Part shown: piece by piece, positions 1 through 8,151 of the stretch
Layout: each line of letters starts with the position of its first letter
Position numbering within the stretch: position 1 is the stretch's first letter
Assembly: GCF_028680575.1 (NCBI RefSeq)
Contig: NZ_JAPCKI010000016.1
Coordinates: 57,613 to 121,612 of the forward strand
Direction of reading: 5' to 3'
Source of the DNA: Acidovorax benzenivorans
Lineage (GTDB): Bacteria > Pseudomonadota > Gammaproteobacteria > Burkholderiales > Burkholderiaceae_C
Length of the DNA: 64,000 nt
Position numbers and translations under genes: made by a program
The notes under the pieces: generated by a model
Database searches by the model: none
Seen by the model: only the letters and a program-made list of their open reading frames with translations
Told to the model about the DNA's origin: nothing

Positions 1-182
1 TCAATGCACTGGTGATCGTGTTCCTGATTCCCCTGGCCTTGCGCGGTGTGCGCTACCGCCCGGTGGGTGCGGCGGCGCTGCTGCGTCGCAACCTGGCCAT
101 CTATGGGCTGGGCGGGCTGCTGGTGCCGTTTGTGGGCATCAAGCTGATTGACTGGATACTTGTGGCCGTCGGGCTGATCTGA
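1..182 (+). CDS. kdpB: Potassium-transporting ATPase subunit KdpB, C-terminal end (partial)
   Basis: Only the last 59 codons are present, read from base 3 to the TGA at 180-182. The peptide begins [20 protein letters not shown] and ends in a hydrophobic helix (WILVAVGLI), which matches the last membrane helices of KdpB, the P-type ATPase subunit of the KdpFABC high-affinity K+ pump. The identification is supported by kdpC starting 10 bases downstream, then kdpD and kdpE. The catalytic domains lie outside the window. Confidence 0.9.
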   Translation, partial: NALVIVFLIPLALRGVRYRPVGAAALLRRNLAIYGLGGLLVPFVGIKLIDWILVAVGLI

Positions 183-192
183 GGAGATTCTG

Positions 193-765
193 ATGAAAAA
201 CATTCTTCGCCCCGCGCTGGTGCTGTTTGCCTTGTTGAGCGTGCTGACCGGGCTGCTGTATCCGCTGGTGGTGACGGGCGCCGCCCAGGCCGTGTTCCCC
301 CAGCAGGCTGCTGGCAGCCTGGTGCAGCGCAATGGCCAGACCGTTGGTTCGTCGCTGATCGGCCAGAACTTCTCTGACCCCGGGCATTTCTGGGGCCGCC
401 CCTCGGCCACCGCGCCCATGCCATACAACGCGGCGGCGTCCGGTGGCTCTAACCAGGGGCCGCTCAATCCGGCGCTGGCCGATGCCGTGAAGGCACGCGT
501 GGAAGCCCTGCGCGCGGCCGACCCCGGCAACACGGCCCCCGTGCCGGTGGACCTGGTCACGGCCTCGGCCAGTGGCCTGGACCCTCACATCAGCCTGGCT
601 GCGGCGCAGTACCAGGCAGGGCGCGTGGCGCGGGCCCGCAGCCTGCCGGTGGCCAGCGTGAATGCCGTGATTGGCAAGCATGCGGAGCAGCCGCTGTGGG
701 GGCTGCTGGGTGAGCCCCGGGTGAACGTGCTGGCACTGAACCTGGCGCTGGATGGCCTGCGCTGA
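193..765 (+). CDS. kdpC: Potassium-transporting ATPase subunit KdpC
   Basis: Encodes 190 residues, the usual KdpC length. KdpC is the single-span periplasmic subunit that helps K+ binding in the KdpFABC pump. The N-terminus carries one membrane helix ([19 protein letters not shown]). It is followed by the family signatures [22 protein letters not shown] and [11 protein letters not shown], and near the C-terminus by [13 protein letters not shown]. An AGGAG-type ribosome site (181-186) sits just upstream of the ATG. It lies between kdpB and kdpD and is probably cotranscribed with them under KdpE control. Confidence 0.96.
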   Translation: MKNILRPALVLFALLSVLTGLLYPLVVTGAAQAVFPQQAAGSLVQRNGQTVGSSLIGQNFSDPGHFWGRPSATAPMPYNAAASGGSNQGPLNPALADAVKARVEALRAADPGNTAPVPVDLVTASASGLDPHISLAAAQYQAGRVARARSLPVASVNAVIGKHAEQPLWGLLGEPRVNVLALNLALDGLR

Positions 766-815
766 TGTGCTCTGACTTGGGCTGACATTTACTTGGCACC
801 GATACTCGTTGATGC

Positions 816-3587
816 ATGACTGACATCCAGCGCCCCGACCCCGATGCTTTGATTGCGCAACTGCGCGCCCAGGAAGAGCTGACCCAGCGGGGCAAGCTGC
901 GCATCTACTTTGGTGCCAATGCCGGGGTCGGCAAGACCTGGGCCATGCTCAGCGCCGCGCAGCGTGAGCGGCGTGCCGGGCGCGACATCCTCATCGGCGT
1001 GGTGGAAACCCATGGTCGCGCCGAAACCGCAGCGCTGGTGGAGGGGCTGGAGTCGCTGCCCCTGAGGCAGGTGGAGTACCGGGGCCGGAGCCTTTCCGAG
1101 TTCGATCTGGATGCGGCCCTGGCCCGCAAGCCAGCCATTTTGCTGGTGGATGAACTCGCGCACTCCAATGTGCAGGGCTCCCGGCATGCCAAGCGCTGGC
1201 AGGATGTACAGGAGCTGCTGGCCGCTGGCATCGATGTGTGGACGGCACTCAACGTCCAGCATCTGGAGAGCCTGAACGGCACCGTGGGCGCCATCACCGG
1301 TGTGCGTGTGCACGAAACGGTGCCCGACACCGTTCTGGACAATGCCGACGAAGTGGTGCTGGTCGATGCCACGCCCGACGAGCTGATCGCCCGCCTGGGC
1401 GCTGGCAAGGTCTACGTGCCCCAGCAGGCCGAACGTGCGGCGCAGAGCTTTTTCCGCAAGGGGAACCTGATCGCCCTGCGGGAGATTGCGCTGCGGCGCA
1501 CGGCGGAGCACGTGGAAGACGATGTGCTGGGCTGGCGGGTGGAGCAGTCGGGCGCTTCCGGCAGCCGCGTGGCCAGTGCCTGGAACACCTCGGGCAGCAT
1601 CCTGGCCTGTGTCGGGCCCCATGAAGACGCGGCACAGACAGTGCGCACAGCTGCCCGCCTCGCGGGGCAGCTCAATGTGAAGTGGCATGCTGCCTATGTG
1701 GAGACGCCAAGACTGCAGCGCTTGGGCGCAGCCCAGCGCGACAAGATTCTGGCCGTGCTGCAACTGGCGCAGGAGCTGGGTGCCGAGACGGCCGTGCTCA
1801 CGGGCGACCACGTGGCGCCCGCCCTGGCGGCCCAGGCGCTGCATCTGAACTGCGCCACCCTGGTGCTGGGGCGCCCCGCCGCGCGGGTGGGGTGGCGCAA
1901 ACTTCTCGCCTCCAAAGGTGTTGCGCGCGAGTTGGCCGATCGGGCGCCTTCGCTCGACATCGTCGAGGCAGCGCATGCGGGCAGTTCGCGGCGCCTTCCA
2001 CAGGCGCTGTGGGACCGCAACCTTGGCCTGGATGATGATGGAGATGTTGGCGAGCACGGTACAGGGCGTTATCACTGGCAGGGTTTTTTGTGGGCGCTGG
2101 GCGCCAGCATTGCCGTCACGGTGCTGGCGACACCGCTGCATGGTTTGCTGGAGCTGACCAACATCGTGATGCTCTACCTGGTGGGGGTTGTCGCGGTGGC
2201 CATGCGTTTTGGCCGCGTGCCTGCGGCCATGGCGGCGCTGCTGAATGTGCTGGCGTTCGATTTCTTCTTCGTCTCGCCGCGCCTGTCGTTCGCGGTGAGC
2301 GATGTGCAGTACATCGTCACTTTTGCGGTGATGCTGGGCGTGGGGCTGCTGGTGGGGCAGCTCACCGCCGGGTTGCGGTTTGCCGCCGGGGTGTCGATCA
2401 GCCGGGAGCGGCGGGCCCAGTCTCTCTTTGAGCTCACACGCGAGCTGTCCGCAGCGCTGGAGACCAGCCAGGTTATCGAGATCGGCGCGGCGGCTGTACA
2501 GGGGCATTTTGGGGGCCGCGCCGTGGTGGTGGCGCTGGATGCGTCGGATCGCCTTCAGTACCCCGATGACCTGCCGCCGGGTTTTGACAAAAGTGTGGCG
2601 GACTGGACGTTGCGCCAGGGCCAGAGCGCGGGCCTGGCCACCAACACCCTGGCCGCACAGACCTGGCGCTATGTGCCGCTGAAGGCCCCCATGCGTGTGC
2701 GTGGCGTGCTGGCGCTGGAGCCTGTGCAGCCCCGCTGGCTGCTGATCCCCGAGCAGGCGCAGCAGCTCGACACCCTGGCCCGGCAGATCTCCATTGCCCT
2801 GGAGCGTGTGCACTACGTGAACATTGCGCAGCAGGCCGTGGTGGACATGGAGTCAGAGCGGCTGCGCAATGCCTTGCTGGGTGCGGTGTCGCACGATGTG
2901 CGCACCCCCCTCACGGCCTTGATCACGCTCGCCGAAACGCTGCAGAGCGCGCCGCCGCAAGAGACAGACGCCGTGGCCAAAGCCATCGTGCACCAGGCGC
3001 ACCAGCTCAATGCGCTGGTCAGCAACCTGCTGGACATGGCGCGGCTGGAGAGCGATGTGTCTGGGCAGGCCGTCAATCTGCGGCGGGACTGGCAGTCGGT
3101 GGAAGAGGTGGTTGGCTCTGCCATCCGGGCCGCCAGGCCAGCGCTGGGCGACATGCCCGTGCGCACTGAGTTGCCCGCCGACCTGCCGCTGGTGGAGTTT
3201 GACCCTGTGCTCATCGAGCGCGTGCTGGTCAACCTTCTGGAGAATGCGGCCAAATACGGTGCGGGGCCGGTGGTGGTGAAAGCATCCACCACAGACAACA
3301 TGCTGGTGCTGAAGGTGCGAGACCATGGCCCAGGCTTGCCAGCTTCGGTGCGGGGCAGGGAGCACACCCTGTTTGAAAAATTCACCCGGGGGCAGACTGA
3401 ATCGGCAACCCCGGGCGTGGGCCTGGGCCTGGCAATCTGCAAGGCCGTCGTGCAAGCGCATGGCGGCACAATTACTGCTGCCAGTGTGGAAGGGGGCGGC
3501 GCGGAGTTCACGTTCACCATTGCGCGGCGCGAGCCTCCGCCGGTCCCCGGTTTTGATGATGTGGAGCGGGGCGTTTCTGCCCCTTGA
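816..3587 (+). CDS. kdpD: Osmosensitive K+ channel sensor histidine kinase KdpD
   Basis: A 923-residue membrane sensor kinase that phosphorylates KdpE when K+ is limiting. Domains in order: an N-terminal KdpD/Usp-like cytoplasmic region with a Walker A motif GANAGVGKT at residues 33-41 and LVDELAHSN; a Usp-like stretch to about residue 400; four closely spaced membrane helices about 425-525; a GAF-like segment; a HisKA domain with phospho-acceptor His693 in GAVSHDVRTPL; and a HATPase domain (N box LVNLLENAAKYG, G box GVGLGLAICK). Length is close to the 894 residues of E. coli KdpD. Its stop overlaps or abuts kdpE, indicating translational coupling. Confidence 0.97.
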   Translation: MTDIQRPDPDALIAQLRAQEELTQRGKLRIYFGANAGVGKTWAMLSAAQRERRAGRDILIGVVETHGRAETAALVEGLESLPLRQVEYRGRSLSEFDLDAALARKPAILLVDELAHSNVQGSRHAKRWQDVQELLAAGIDVWTALNVQHLESLNGTVGAITGVRVHETVPDTVLDNADEVVLVDATPDELIARLGAGKVYVPQQAERAAQSFFRKGNLIALREIALRRTAEHVEDDVLGWRVEQSGASGSRVASAWNTSGSILACVGPHEDAAQTVRTAARLAGQLNVKWHAAYVETPRLQRLGAAQRDKILAVLQLAQELGAETAVLTGDHVAPALAAQALHLNCATLVLGRPAARVGWRKLLASKGVARELADRAPSLDIVEAAHAGSSRRLPQALWDRNLGLDDDGDVGEHGTGRYHWQGFLWALGASIAVTVLATPLHGLLELTNIVMLYLVGVVAVAMRFGRVPAAMAALLNVLAFDFFFVSPRLSFAVSDVQYIVTFAVMLGVGLLVGQLTAGLRFAAGVSISRERRAQSLFELTRELSAALETSQVIEIGAAAVQGHFGGRAVVVALDASDRLQYPDDLPPGFDKSVADWTLRQGQSAGLATNTLAAQTWRYVPLKAPMRVRGVLALEPVQPRWLLIPEQAQQLDTLARQISIALERVHYVNIAQQAVVDMESERLRNALLGAVSHDVRTPLTALITLAETLQSAPPQETDAVAKAIVHQAHQLNALVSNLLDMARLESDVSGQAVNLRRDWQSVEEVVGSAIRAARPALGDMPVRTELPADLPLVEFDPVLIERVLVNLLENAAKYGAGPVVVKASTTDNMLVLKVRDHGPGLPASVRGREHTLFEKFTRGQTESATPGVGLGLAICKAVVQAHGGTITAASVEGGGAEFTFTIARREPPPVPGFDDVERGVSAP

Positions 3588-3595
3588 AGAAAGCG

Positions 3596-4300
3596 ATGCA
3601 GATACGTACCGTTTTGGTGGTCGAGGACGAACCACAAATCAGGCGCTTCGTGCGCAGTGCGCTGGAGGCCGAGGACTGGCAGGTGCATGAGGCCGGGACT
3701 CTGCGCGAGGGCCTGTCCGCCGCTGGCACCCGCCAGCCAGACCTGCTGGTGCTGGATCTGGGACTGCCTGATGGCGATGGCGTGGAGCTGATCCGCGATG
3801 TGCGGGGCTGGTCTGCCGTGCCCATCATCGTGCTGTCTGCGCGCACCGACGAGGCGGACAAAATTGCCGCGCTCGACGCGGGTGCGGACGACTACCTCAC
3901 TAAACCCTTTGGCACCGGCGAGCTGCTGGCGCGGGTGCGGGCCAATCTGCGCAGGCCCCGCGCAGCCACTGGCAACGGGCTGGTGCAGGATGCGGCAGAG
4001 CCCGTGTTCCATTTCGGCGATGTTGAGGTGGACCGCAGTGCGCGCCTGGTGCGCAAGGCTGGTGTAGAGGTGCACCTGACCCCCACCGAGTACCGCATGC
4101 TGATGGTGCTGGTGGCCAACGCAGGGCGGGTCATCACCCAAAAGCAGCTGCTGCGCGAGGTGTGGGGGCCCATGCGGTCGGACCAGAGCCACTACCTGCG
4201 CATCTACATGGGGCACCTGCGCCAAAAGCTGGAGGCCGACCCCGCGCAGCCCCGCCACCTGCTCACCGAGTCTGGGGTGGGATACCGCTTGGCGGTGTAG
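3596..4300 (+). CDS. kdpE: Response regulator KdpE (OmpR family)
   Basis: From the ATG at 3596 this gives 234 residues: a receiver domain (acidic pocket E10/D11, phospho-acceptor D54, conserved K103 in LTKPFG) followed by an OmpR/PhoB winged-helix domain ending in ESGVGYRLAV. It is the partner of KdpD and activates kdpFABC. An in-frame TTG at 3584 overlaps the kdpD stop (TTGA) and would add four residues; I prefer the ATG, which has AAGAAAG just upstream and matches the usual KdpE N-terminus. kdpD and kdpE are translationally coupled either way. Confidence 0.95.
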   Translation: MQIRTVLVVEDEPQIRRFVRSALEAEDWQVHEAGTLREGLSAAGTRQPDLLVLDLGLPDGDGVELIRDVRGWSAVPIIVLSARTDEADKIAALDAGADDYLTKPFGTGELLARVRANLRRPRAATGNGLVQDAAEPVFHFGDVEVDRSARLVRKAGVEVHLTPTEYRMLMVLVANAGRVITQKQLLREVWGPMRSDQSHYLRIYMGHLRQKLEADPAQPRHLLTESGVGYRLAV

Positions 4301-4423
4301 CGCTGGCGCCTGCCCGACGCACCCGCGCAGGTGCGTGCCGAACCCCGGTGCATTGACGGCGATTTGATGGTTGCCCTCGCATTTTTTACGAACGATTTAC
4401 GCCAGATTTCCTAGACTGAAAGC

Positions 4424-4810
4424 ATGTTCAACACTGGCCACAAGCGCTCTGTTCAGGGCCTATGTGGTGAAAACATGCTCAAGAATTGCCCCAGTATCGG
4501 ATTGCACCGGGTGTCCCTGTTGCCTCTGTGTGAGAGCGATGGCGACCCCACCGCGTTGGTGCTGGTTTCGTTCATCACGCCGTATGCCGATGGGCAAAAC
4601 CTGCGTGCAACGCTGCAGGCTTTGCTGGGGCGGCAGCTGCGCGGCTACAGCCTGGCGTTCGATGTGCCCCGCCACATGGCCAAGGGCACTCTCTACATCC
4701 ACCGGTGCGACTTGGAGCGCGCTACGCGTTGCCTGGCCTCTGGTCTGCCCCAGCTTGAAATCGGTTGTGCGGCCAGTGTCTCTTGTGCGGGGGCGCTTTC
4801 ATGCCATTGA
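4424..4810 (+). CDS. Unrecognised 128-residue protein with Cys-rich C-terminal tail
   Basis: I do not recognise this protein. The middle (DGDPTALVLVSFITPYADGQNLR..LQALLGRQLRGYSLAFDVP) looks like a compact folded domain, and third codon positions there are strongly G/C, as in neighbouring genes, so it is probably real. The last 16 residues hold three Cys plus Ser and Ala (IGCAASVSCAGALSCH). An overlapping ORF in another frame (4371-4844) has poorer codon composition and is taken as a shadow. It lies 9 bases before a tiny membrane gene and then the GNAT/C39 and RimK genes, so it may belong to that operon. No function is assigned. Confidence 0.6.
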   Translation: MFNTGHKRSVQGLCGENMLKNCPSIGLHRVSLLPLCESDGDPTALVLVSFITPYADGQNLRATLQALLGRQLRGYSLAFDVPRHMAKGTLYIHRCDLERATRCLASGLPQLEIGCAASVSCAGALSCH

Positions 4811-4819
4811 GCCATTGCA

Positions 4820-5020
4820 GTGCGCAAAGGTGCCAAACCATTGAGGCTGGCTCTGTACGCAGCGCCCTGCGTGGCGTGGGCCTGGAGCTGCTGCACCATG
4901 GCTGATTGGGTCGCGTTGCTGATGGCCGTGCTGGTGCTTGTGGTTCCGATCGGGGTGGGTTGGGTGGCATTGAAGCTGTCTGATCGCAAGGCGCAGCGGC
5001 CCCGTGGGGACAGCCCGTGA
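4820..5020 (+). CDS. Small single-helix membrane protein upstream of the ligase system
   Basis: Reading from GTG 4820 gives 66 residues. A more plausible start is the ATG at 4898, with GGAG about 10 bases upstream, giving 40 residues: MADWVALLMAVLVLVVP then a basic, Pro-rich tail (SDRKAQRPRGDSP). It has one predicted membrane helix. Its TGA overlaps the GTG start of the next gene (GTGA at 5017-5020), a classic coupling arrangement, which argues that it is translated. I do not recognise a family. It could be an anchor or a substrate for the downstream peptidase and ligase, but that is inference. Confidence 0.5.
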   Translation: MRKGAKPLRLALYAAPCVAWAWSCCTMADWVALLMAVLVLVVPIGVGWVALKLSDRKAQRPRGDSP

Positions 5021-6135
5021 AGCGACAACCATCGATGGACGTGCGGGGCGTCGCACTGGCTGGCCCTGCAGATCTGCCCGCACTGGAGCAGTTGGAAAAT
5101 GCCGCGTTCTCCAGCGACAGGATCTCGCGCAGGAGCTGGGGGCGTCTGTTGTTGAGCCCCTCGGTCCGCGTGCTGGTGTTTCGGTCTGGCAATGCATTGG
5201 ACGGTGCCTGCGTGGTATTGCGCCGCGAAGGATCGTCTGTGGCACGCCTGTACTCCATTGCAGTGGCACCGTCCGTGCGGCGCGCGGGCGTGGCCAGCAG
5301 GCTGCTGGCGGCGGCAATCCAGGGTGCGCGTGATGCGGGCTGCGCGGTTCTGCGGCTGGAGAGCAGGGCTGGTAACCTGGCGGCGCACCGTCTGTTCGCG
5401 CGCCACGGCTTTGTGCACACCGTTTGCAAACCCGCTTACTACGACGATGGCGAAGAGGCCCTGTGCTTTCAGAAGGACCTGTTTGATGGCGCATTGGCCC
5501 AGGCAGCGGCGTCGCACCAGGTGCGCCACTATGCGCAGACGCTGGATTTCACCTGTGGCCCGTGTGCATTGCTGATGGCGATGTCCGCCATGGACCCGGC
5601 CATGCCGGTAAACCAGGCGGCCGAGATCCGCCTGTGGCGAGAGGCCACCACGGTGTTCATGGCTGCCGGCCATGGCGGATGTGGGCCTTTTGGGTTGGCG
5701 CATGCCGCGCTGGCCCACGGCTTTGAGGTGTCTGTGTATGCGGCTGCCGGTGCCTCGCTGTTCATGGACAGCGTGCGCGACCCCCGCAAGAAGGATGTGA
5801 TCCAGTTGGTGGAAAACGACTTCAGGGCGGCGCTGGAGGCGCGCCAGGTGCCGATCCATGCACGGCCCGTGTCGCCCGACAGCGTGATCGAGCAGCTGCG
5901 GGCGGGGCGCCTGCCCATTGTGCTCATCAGCTTGTGGCGCCTGCACCGGCAGAAGACGCCGCACTGGGTGGTCATCACAGGCTTCGACGGTGCGGTGTTT
6001 CGTCTGCTGGACCCCATGGTGCGCTCCGGCGATCCCGATGGCGGTGTGTCCATCAGCTGGAGCGAATTCAAGAAGGTTGCAAGGTACGGCCGCCGTGGTC
6101 GTACCGCCGCAGTTGTTCTTTCTGGAAAGAAATAA
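5017..6135 (+). CDS. GNAT acetyltransferase / C39-like cysteine peptidase fusion
   Basis: A 372-residue two-domain protein starting with GTG. Residues 8-155 form a GNAT fold with acetyl-CoA loop motif YSIAVAPSVRRAG (79-91) and the typical C-terminal ARHGF. Residues 165-370 form a papain-like C39-family peptidase: oxyanion Gln174, catalytic Cys180 in FTCGPC, His316 in PHWVV and Asp332 in LLDP, so the triad is complete. Proteins of this fusion type are known to be paired with RimK-like ATP-grasp ligases, as here (next gene 1 base later). They are proposed to process or modify peptides (Iyer, Aravind and colleagues' analysis of amidoligase operons). The substrate is unknown. Confidence 0.88.
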   Translation: MKRQPSMDVRGVALAGPADLPALEQLENAAFSSDRISRRSWGRLLLSPSVRVLVFRSGNALDGACVVLRREGSSVARLYSIAVAPSVRRAGVASRLLAAAIQGARDAGCAVLRLESRAGNLAAHRLFARHGFVHTVCKPAYYDDGEEALCFQKDLFDGALAQAAASHQVRHYAQTLDFTCGPCALLMAMSAMDPAMPVNQAAEIRLWREATTVFMAAGHGGCGPFGLAHAALAHGFEVSVYAAAGASLFMDSVRDPRKKDVIQLVENDFRAALEARQVPIHARPVSPDSVIEQLRAGRLPIVLISLWRLHRQKTPHWVVITGFDGAVFRLLDPMVRSGDPDGGVSISWSEFKKVARYGRRGRTAAVVLSGKK

Positions 6136-6136
6136 G

Positions 6137-7672
6137 TTGTCCTCAGAACATGTCATCGTGGTGGAGAAGCTGGCCGATTTCCGATGGAGCCCACCCGACA
6201 TCAAGGTCATCACGGCAGAGCAATTCGTAGCAGAGCAGCCGCTGCACCGTGGGCGCCTGCGCAAGGTCACCAACCTGTGCAGAAACTACGGCTACCTCAG
6301 CATGGGCTACTACTGCTCGCTGCTGGCCGAGGCGCGTGGTGACCGCGTAACGCCCAGCGTGGACACCATCCTGAGCCTGCAGCGCAAACGCATCGAGCCA
6401 TCGGCGCTGGCGCAGCTGAACCGTCTGCTTGGCCCGATGAAGGAAATACCGCGCTCGGTGAACACGCTGACGCTGCATGTCTTCTTCGGGATCATGGAAG
6501 ACCCTGCACTGGCCGCGTTGGCTCGCAAAAGCTTCGAGCTGTTCCGTTGCCCGCTGATGGAGGTCACGCTGGAGCGGCAGGAGCAGTCGGCCCACTGGCA
6601 GATCGGTGGCCTGCAGGCGCTGGACCTGCGCGATGTGGATGCCGCGCGCGACGAGGTCTTCGTGCAAGCGCTGCTCCAGTACACGCGGCGCAGCTGGCGC
6701 CCCATGATCGCGATGCCCCAGCCGCGCATGGACCTGGCGGTGCTGCACGATCCCCATGACAGCCTGCCGCCCTCCAACCTCAAGACACTGCGCAAACTGG
6801 TCGATGTGGGGCAGGAGATGGGCATCGCCGTGGAGCTGATCGAGAAAAAGGACCTCTCACGGCTGACCCAGTTCGATGCCTTGTTCATCCGCGAGACCAC
6901 GGCCGTGACCCACCACACCTTCCAGTTTGCGAGGAAGGCCGTGGCCGAAGGCATGCCGGTCATTGACGACCCTGTGTCCATCCTGCGTTGCACCAACAAA
7001 GCCTTTCTGGCGGAGTTGCTGCGCGAGCATGCGATTGCCACCCCGCTCACGCACATGGTCAGCCGCCGCACGCTGGCCGATATGCAGCACCGGCTGGCCT
7101 ACCCGGTGGTGGTGAAGGTGCCCGACGGAGCATTCAGCCGCAGCGTGAAGAAGGCGGAGAGCTTTGAACAACTGCATGCCATTGCCCGGGACATGCTCAA
7201 AGAGTCGGAAATCATCCTCGTGCAGGAGTTCATGTACACCGACTTCGATTGGCGTATTGGTGTGCTGGCGGGCCAGGCCATCTTTGCGGCCAAATACTTC
7301 ATGTGCGACGGCCACTGGCAGATCCTGCAACACACCGCCAACGGCAAATACACCGAAGGCCGGGTGCAGGCTGTGCCGCTCGACCAGGTGCCCGCGCAGG
7401 TGCTGGCGGCGGCAGTCAATTCGGCCCGCCTGGTGGGCAACGGCTTTTATGGCGTGGACCTCAAGGCCACGGCGTCCGGGGTGTATGTGATCGAGATCAA
7501 CGATAACCCCAACCTGGACGTGGGGGTGGAGGACGCGGCCCTGGGCGATGGCCTGTACCGCCTGCTGCTCGCGCATTTCCTCAAACAGGTAGAGCAGCGC
7601 TTCAGCGTCAGCAGGGCGGTGGGTAGCCTGGATCGCCAGCCCCTCAAGGGCCTTGTAGTGGCTGCTGGATAG
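6137..7672 (+). CDS. RimK-family ATP-grasp ligase with N-terminal RLAN-type domain
   Basis: A TTG start at 6137 is chosen because GGAAAG lies 8 bases upstream and the protein then begins SSEHVIVVEKLADFRW, the usual start of this family; the open frame runs further upstream only through the preceding gene. The 511-residue product has a RimK-like N-terminal region (about 1-200), then an ATP-grasp domain: YPVVVKVP near residue 320, VQEFMYTDFDWRIGVL, and the Mg-binding EINDNPNLD near 453. These enzymes join amino acids, often glutamate, to a carboxylate using ATP. It directly follows the GNAT/C39 gene and presumably works with it. Confidence 0.9.
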   Translation: MSSEHVIVVEKLADFRWSPPDIKVITAEQFVAEQPLHRGRLRKVTNLCRNYGYLSMGYYCSLLAEARGDRVTPSVDTILSLQRKRIEPSALAQLNRLLGPMKEIPRSVNTLTLHVFFGIMEDPALAALARKSFELFRCPLMEVTLERQEQSAHWQIGGLQALDLRDVDAARDEVFVQALLQYTRRSWRPMIAMPQPRMDLAVLHDPHDSLPPSNLKTLRKLVDVGQEMGIAVELIEKKDLSRLTQFDALFIRETTAVTHHTFQFARKAVAEGMPVIDDPVSILRCTNKAFLAELLREHAIATPLTHMVSRRTLADMQHRLAYPVVVKVPDGAFSRSVKKAESFEQLHAIARDMLKESEIILVQEFMYTDFDWRIGVLAGQAIFAAKYFMCDGHWQILQHTANGKYTEGRVQAVPLDQVPAQVLAAAVNSARLVGNGFYGVDLKATASGVYVIEINDNPNLDVGVEDAALGDGLYRLLLAHFLKQVEQRFSVSRAVGSLDRQPLKGLVVAAG

Positions 7673-8151
7673 CGCTTTTTTTGGGTTGCGTGTCGCCACC
7701 CGATGTCGATCCGTTTGCAAAGGGAGGGTGTGGGCAGGTGGTGGGGCTGCTCACACCCGCTCTTTCCTATGGGAATAGGTTAGTGATTATTTTGCTATTA
7801 AATTTATAGCTTGTGGCGCATGATGGATGGGCGCTAGGTGGCATTTTTCTTGTGGTTCTGGCTCATGTCTGCGCCGCGCTCACCAAGAGGTGCCACGCCG
7901 GTACCGTTTTTTGCCGTGCAGTCGGCGCAGGTGTCTACCCGGTGCGACCTTCGGGCCGGTTCGGCACGGCTGCGAAGGCGGCTTTTCATGCCTGGGTGGT
8001 GAGAGGCTTTGCGGTCAGAGCGCGCGGACGAGGCCCCTGCGGCCGGGCAGACGGTGCGATGATGGGCCCCCTCTGCCGTGCTCCCGCTACCCTTGGCATC
8101 TTTCCAAATCTGGCGTGACTTCCGCCCCCAGGCGCTTCGTTTCCACACCCC
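7673..8151 (+). other. Intergenic region, 479 bp, no supported gene
   Basis: No ORF here has a convincing protein. ORFs of about 100 codons exist on both strands but have Cys/Arg-rich, low-complexity translations typical of shadow frames. The stretch 7780-7810 is AT-rich and holds one copy of the dispersed repeat (listed separately). The last bases lead into the EamA gene. Confidence 0.6.
7790..7846 (+). repeat. Dispersed palindromic repeat, intergenic copy, forward
   Basis: Begins GCTATTAAATTTATAGC (an inverted GCTAT/ATAGC core) and continues into GCGCATGATGGATGGGCGC then TAGGTGG. The same two-part layout recurs at 29571, 39425, 40433 and 53753. Confidence 0.75.

Noticed and set aside
789..4258. 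Long minus-strand ORFs of 674 and 481 codons opposite kdpD and kdpE
   Set aside because: They mirror real plus-strand genes, are rich in His, Gln, Arg and Pro, and have no recognisable domain. This is typical of antisense frames in high-GC DNA.
4371..4844. 157-codon ORF overlapping the 128-residue gene in another frame
   Set aside because: Rich in Cys, Arg and Ser as expected from a frame-shifted reading, and third positions are less G/C than in the 4424 frame.
5918..6136. Upstream extension of the RimK gene inside the GNAT/C39 gene
   Set aside because: The extra 73 residues are Cys/Arg-rich and overlap the preceding CDS; the TTG at 6137 with GGAAAG fits the family start.
4693..6273. 526-codon minus-strand ORF opposite the GNAT/C39 gene
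   Set aside because: The plus strand has a full GNAT plus peptidase with catalytic triad; the minus-strand translation has no domain.
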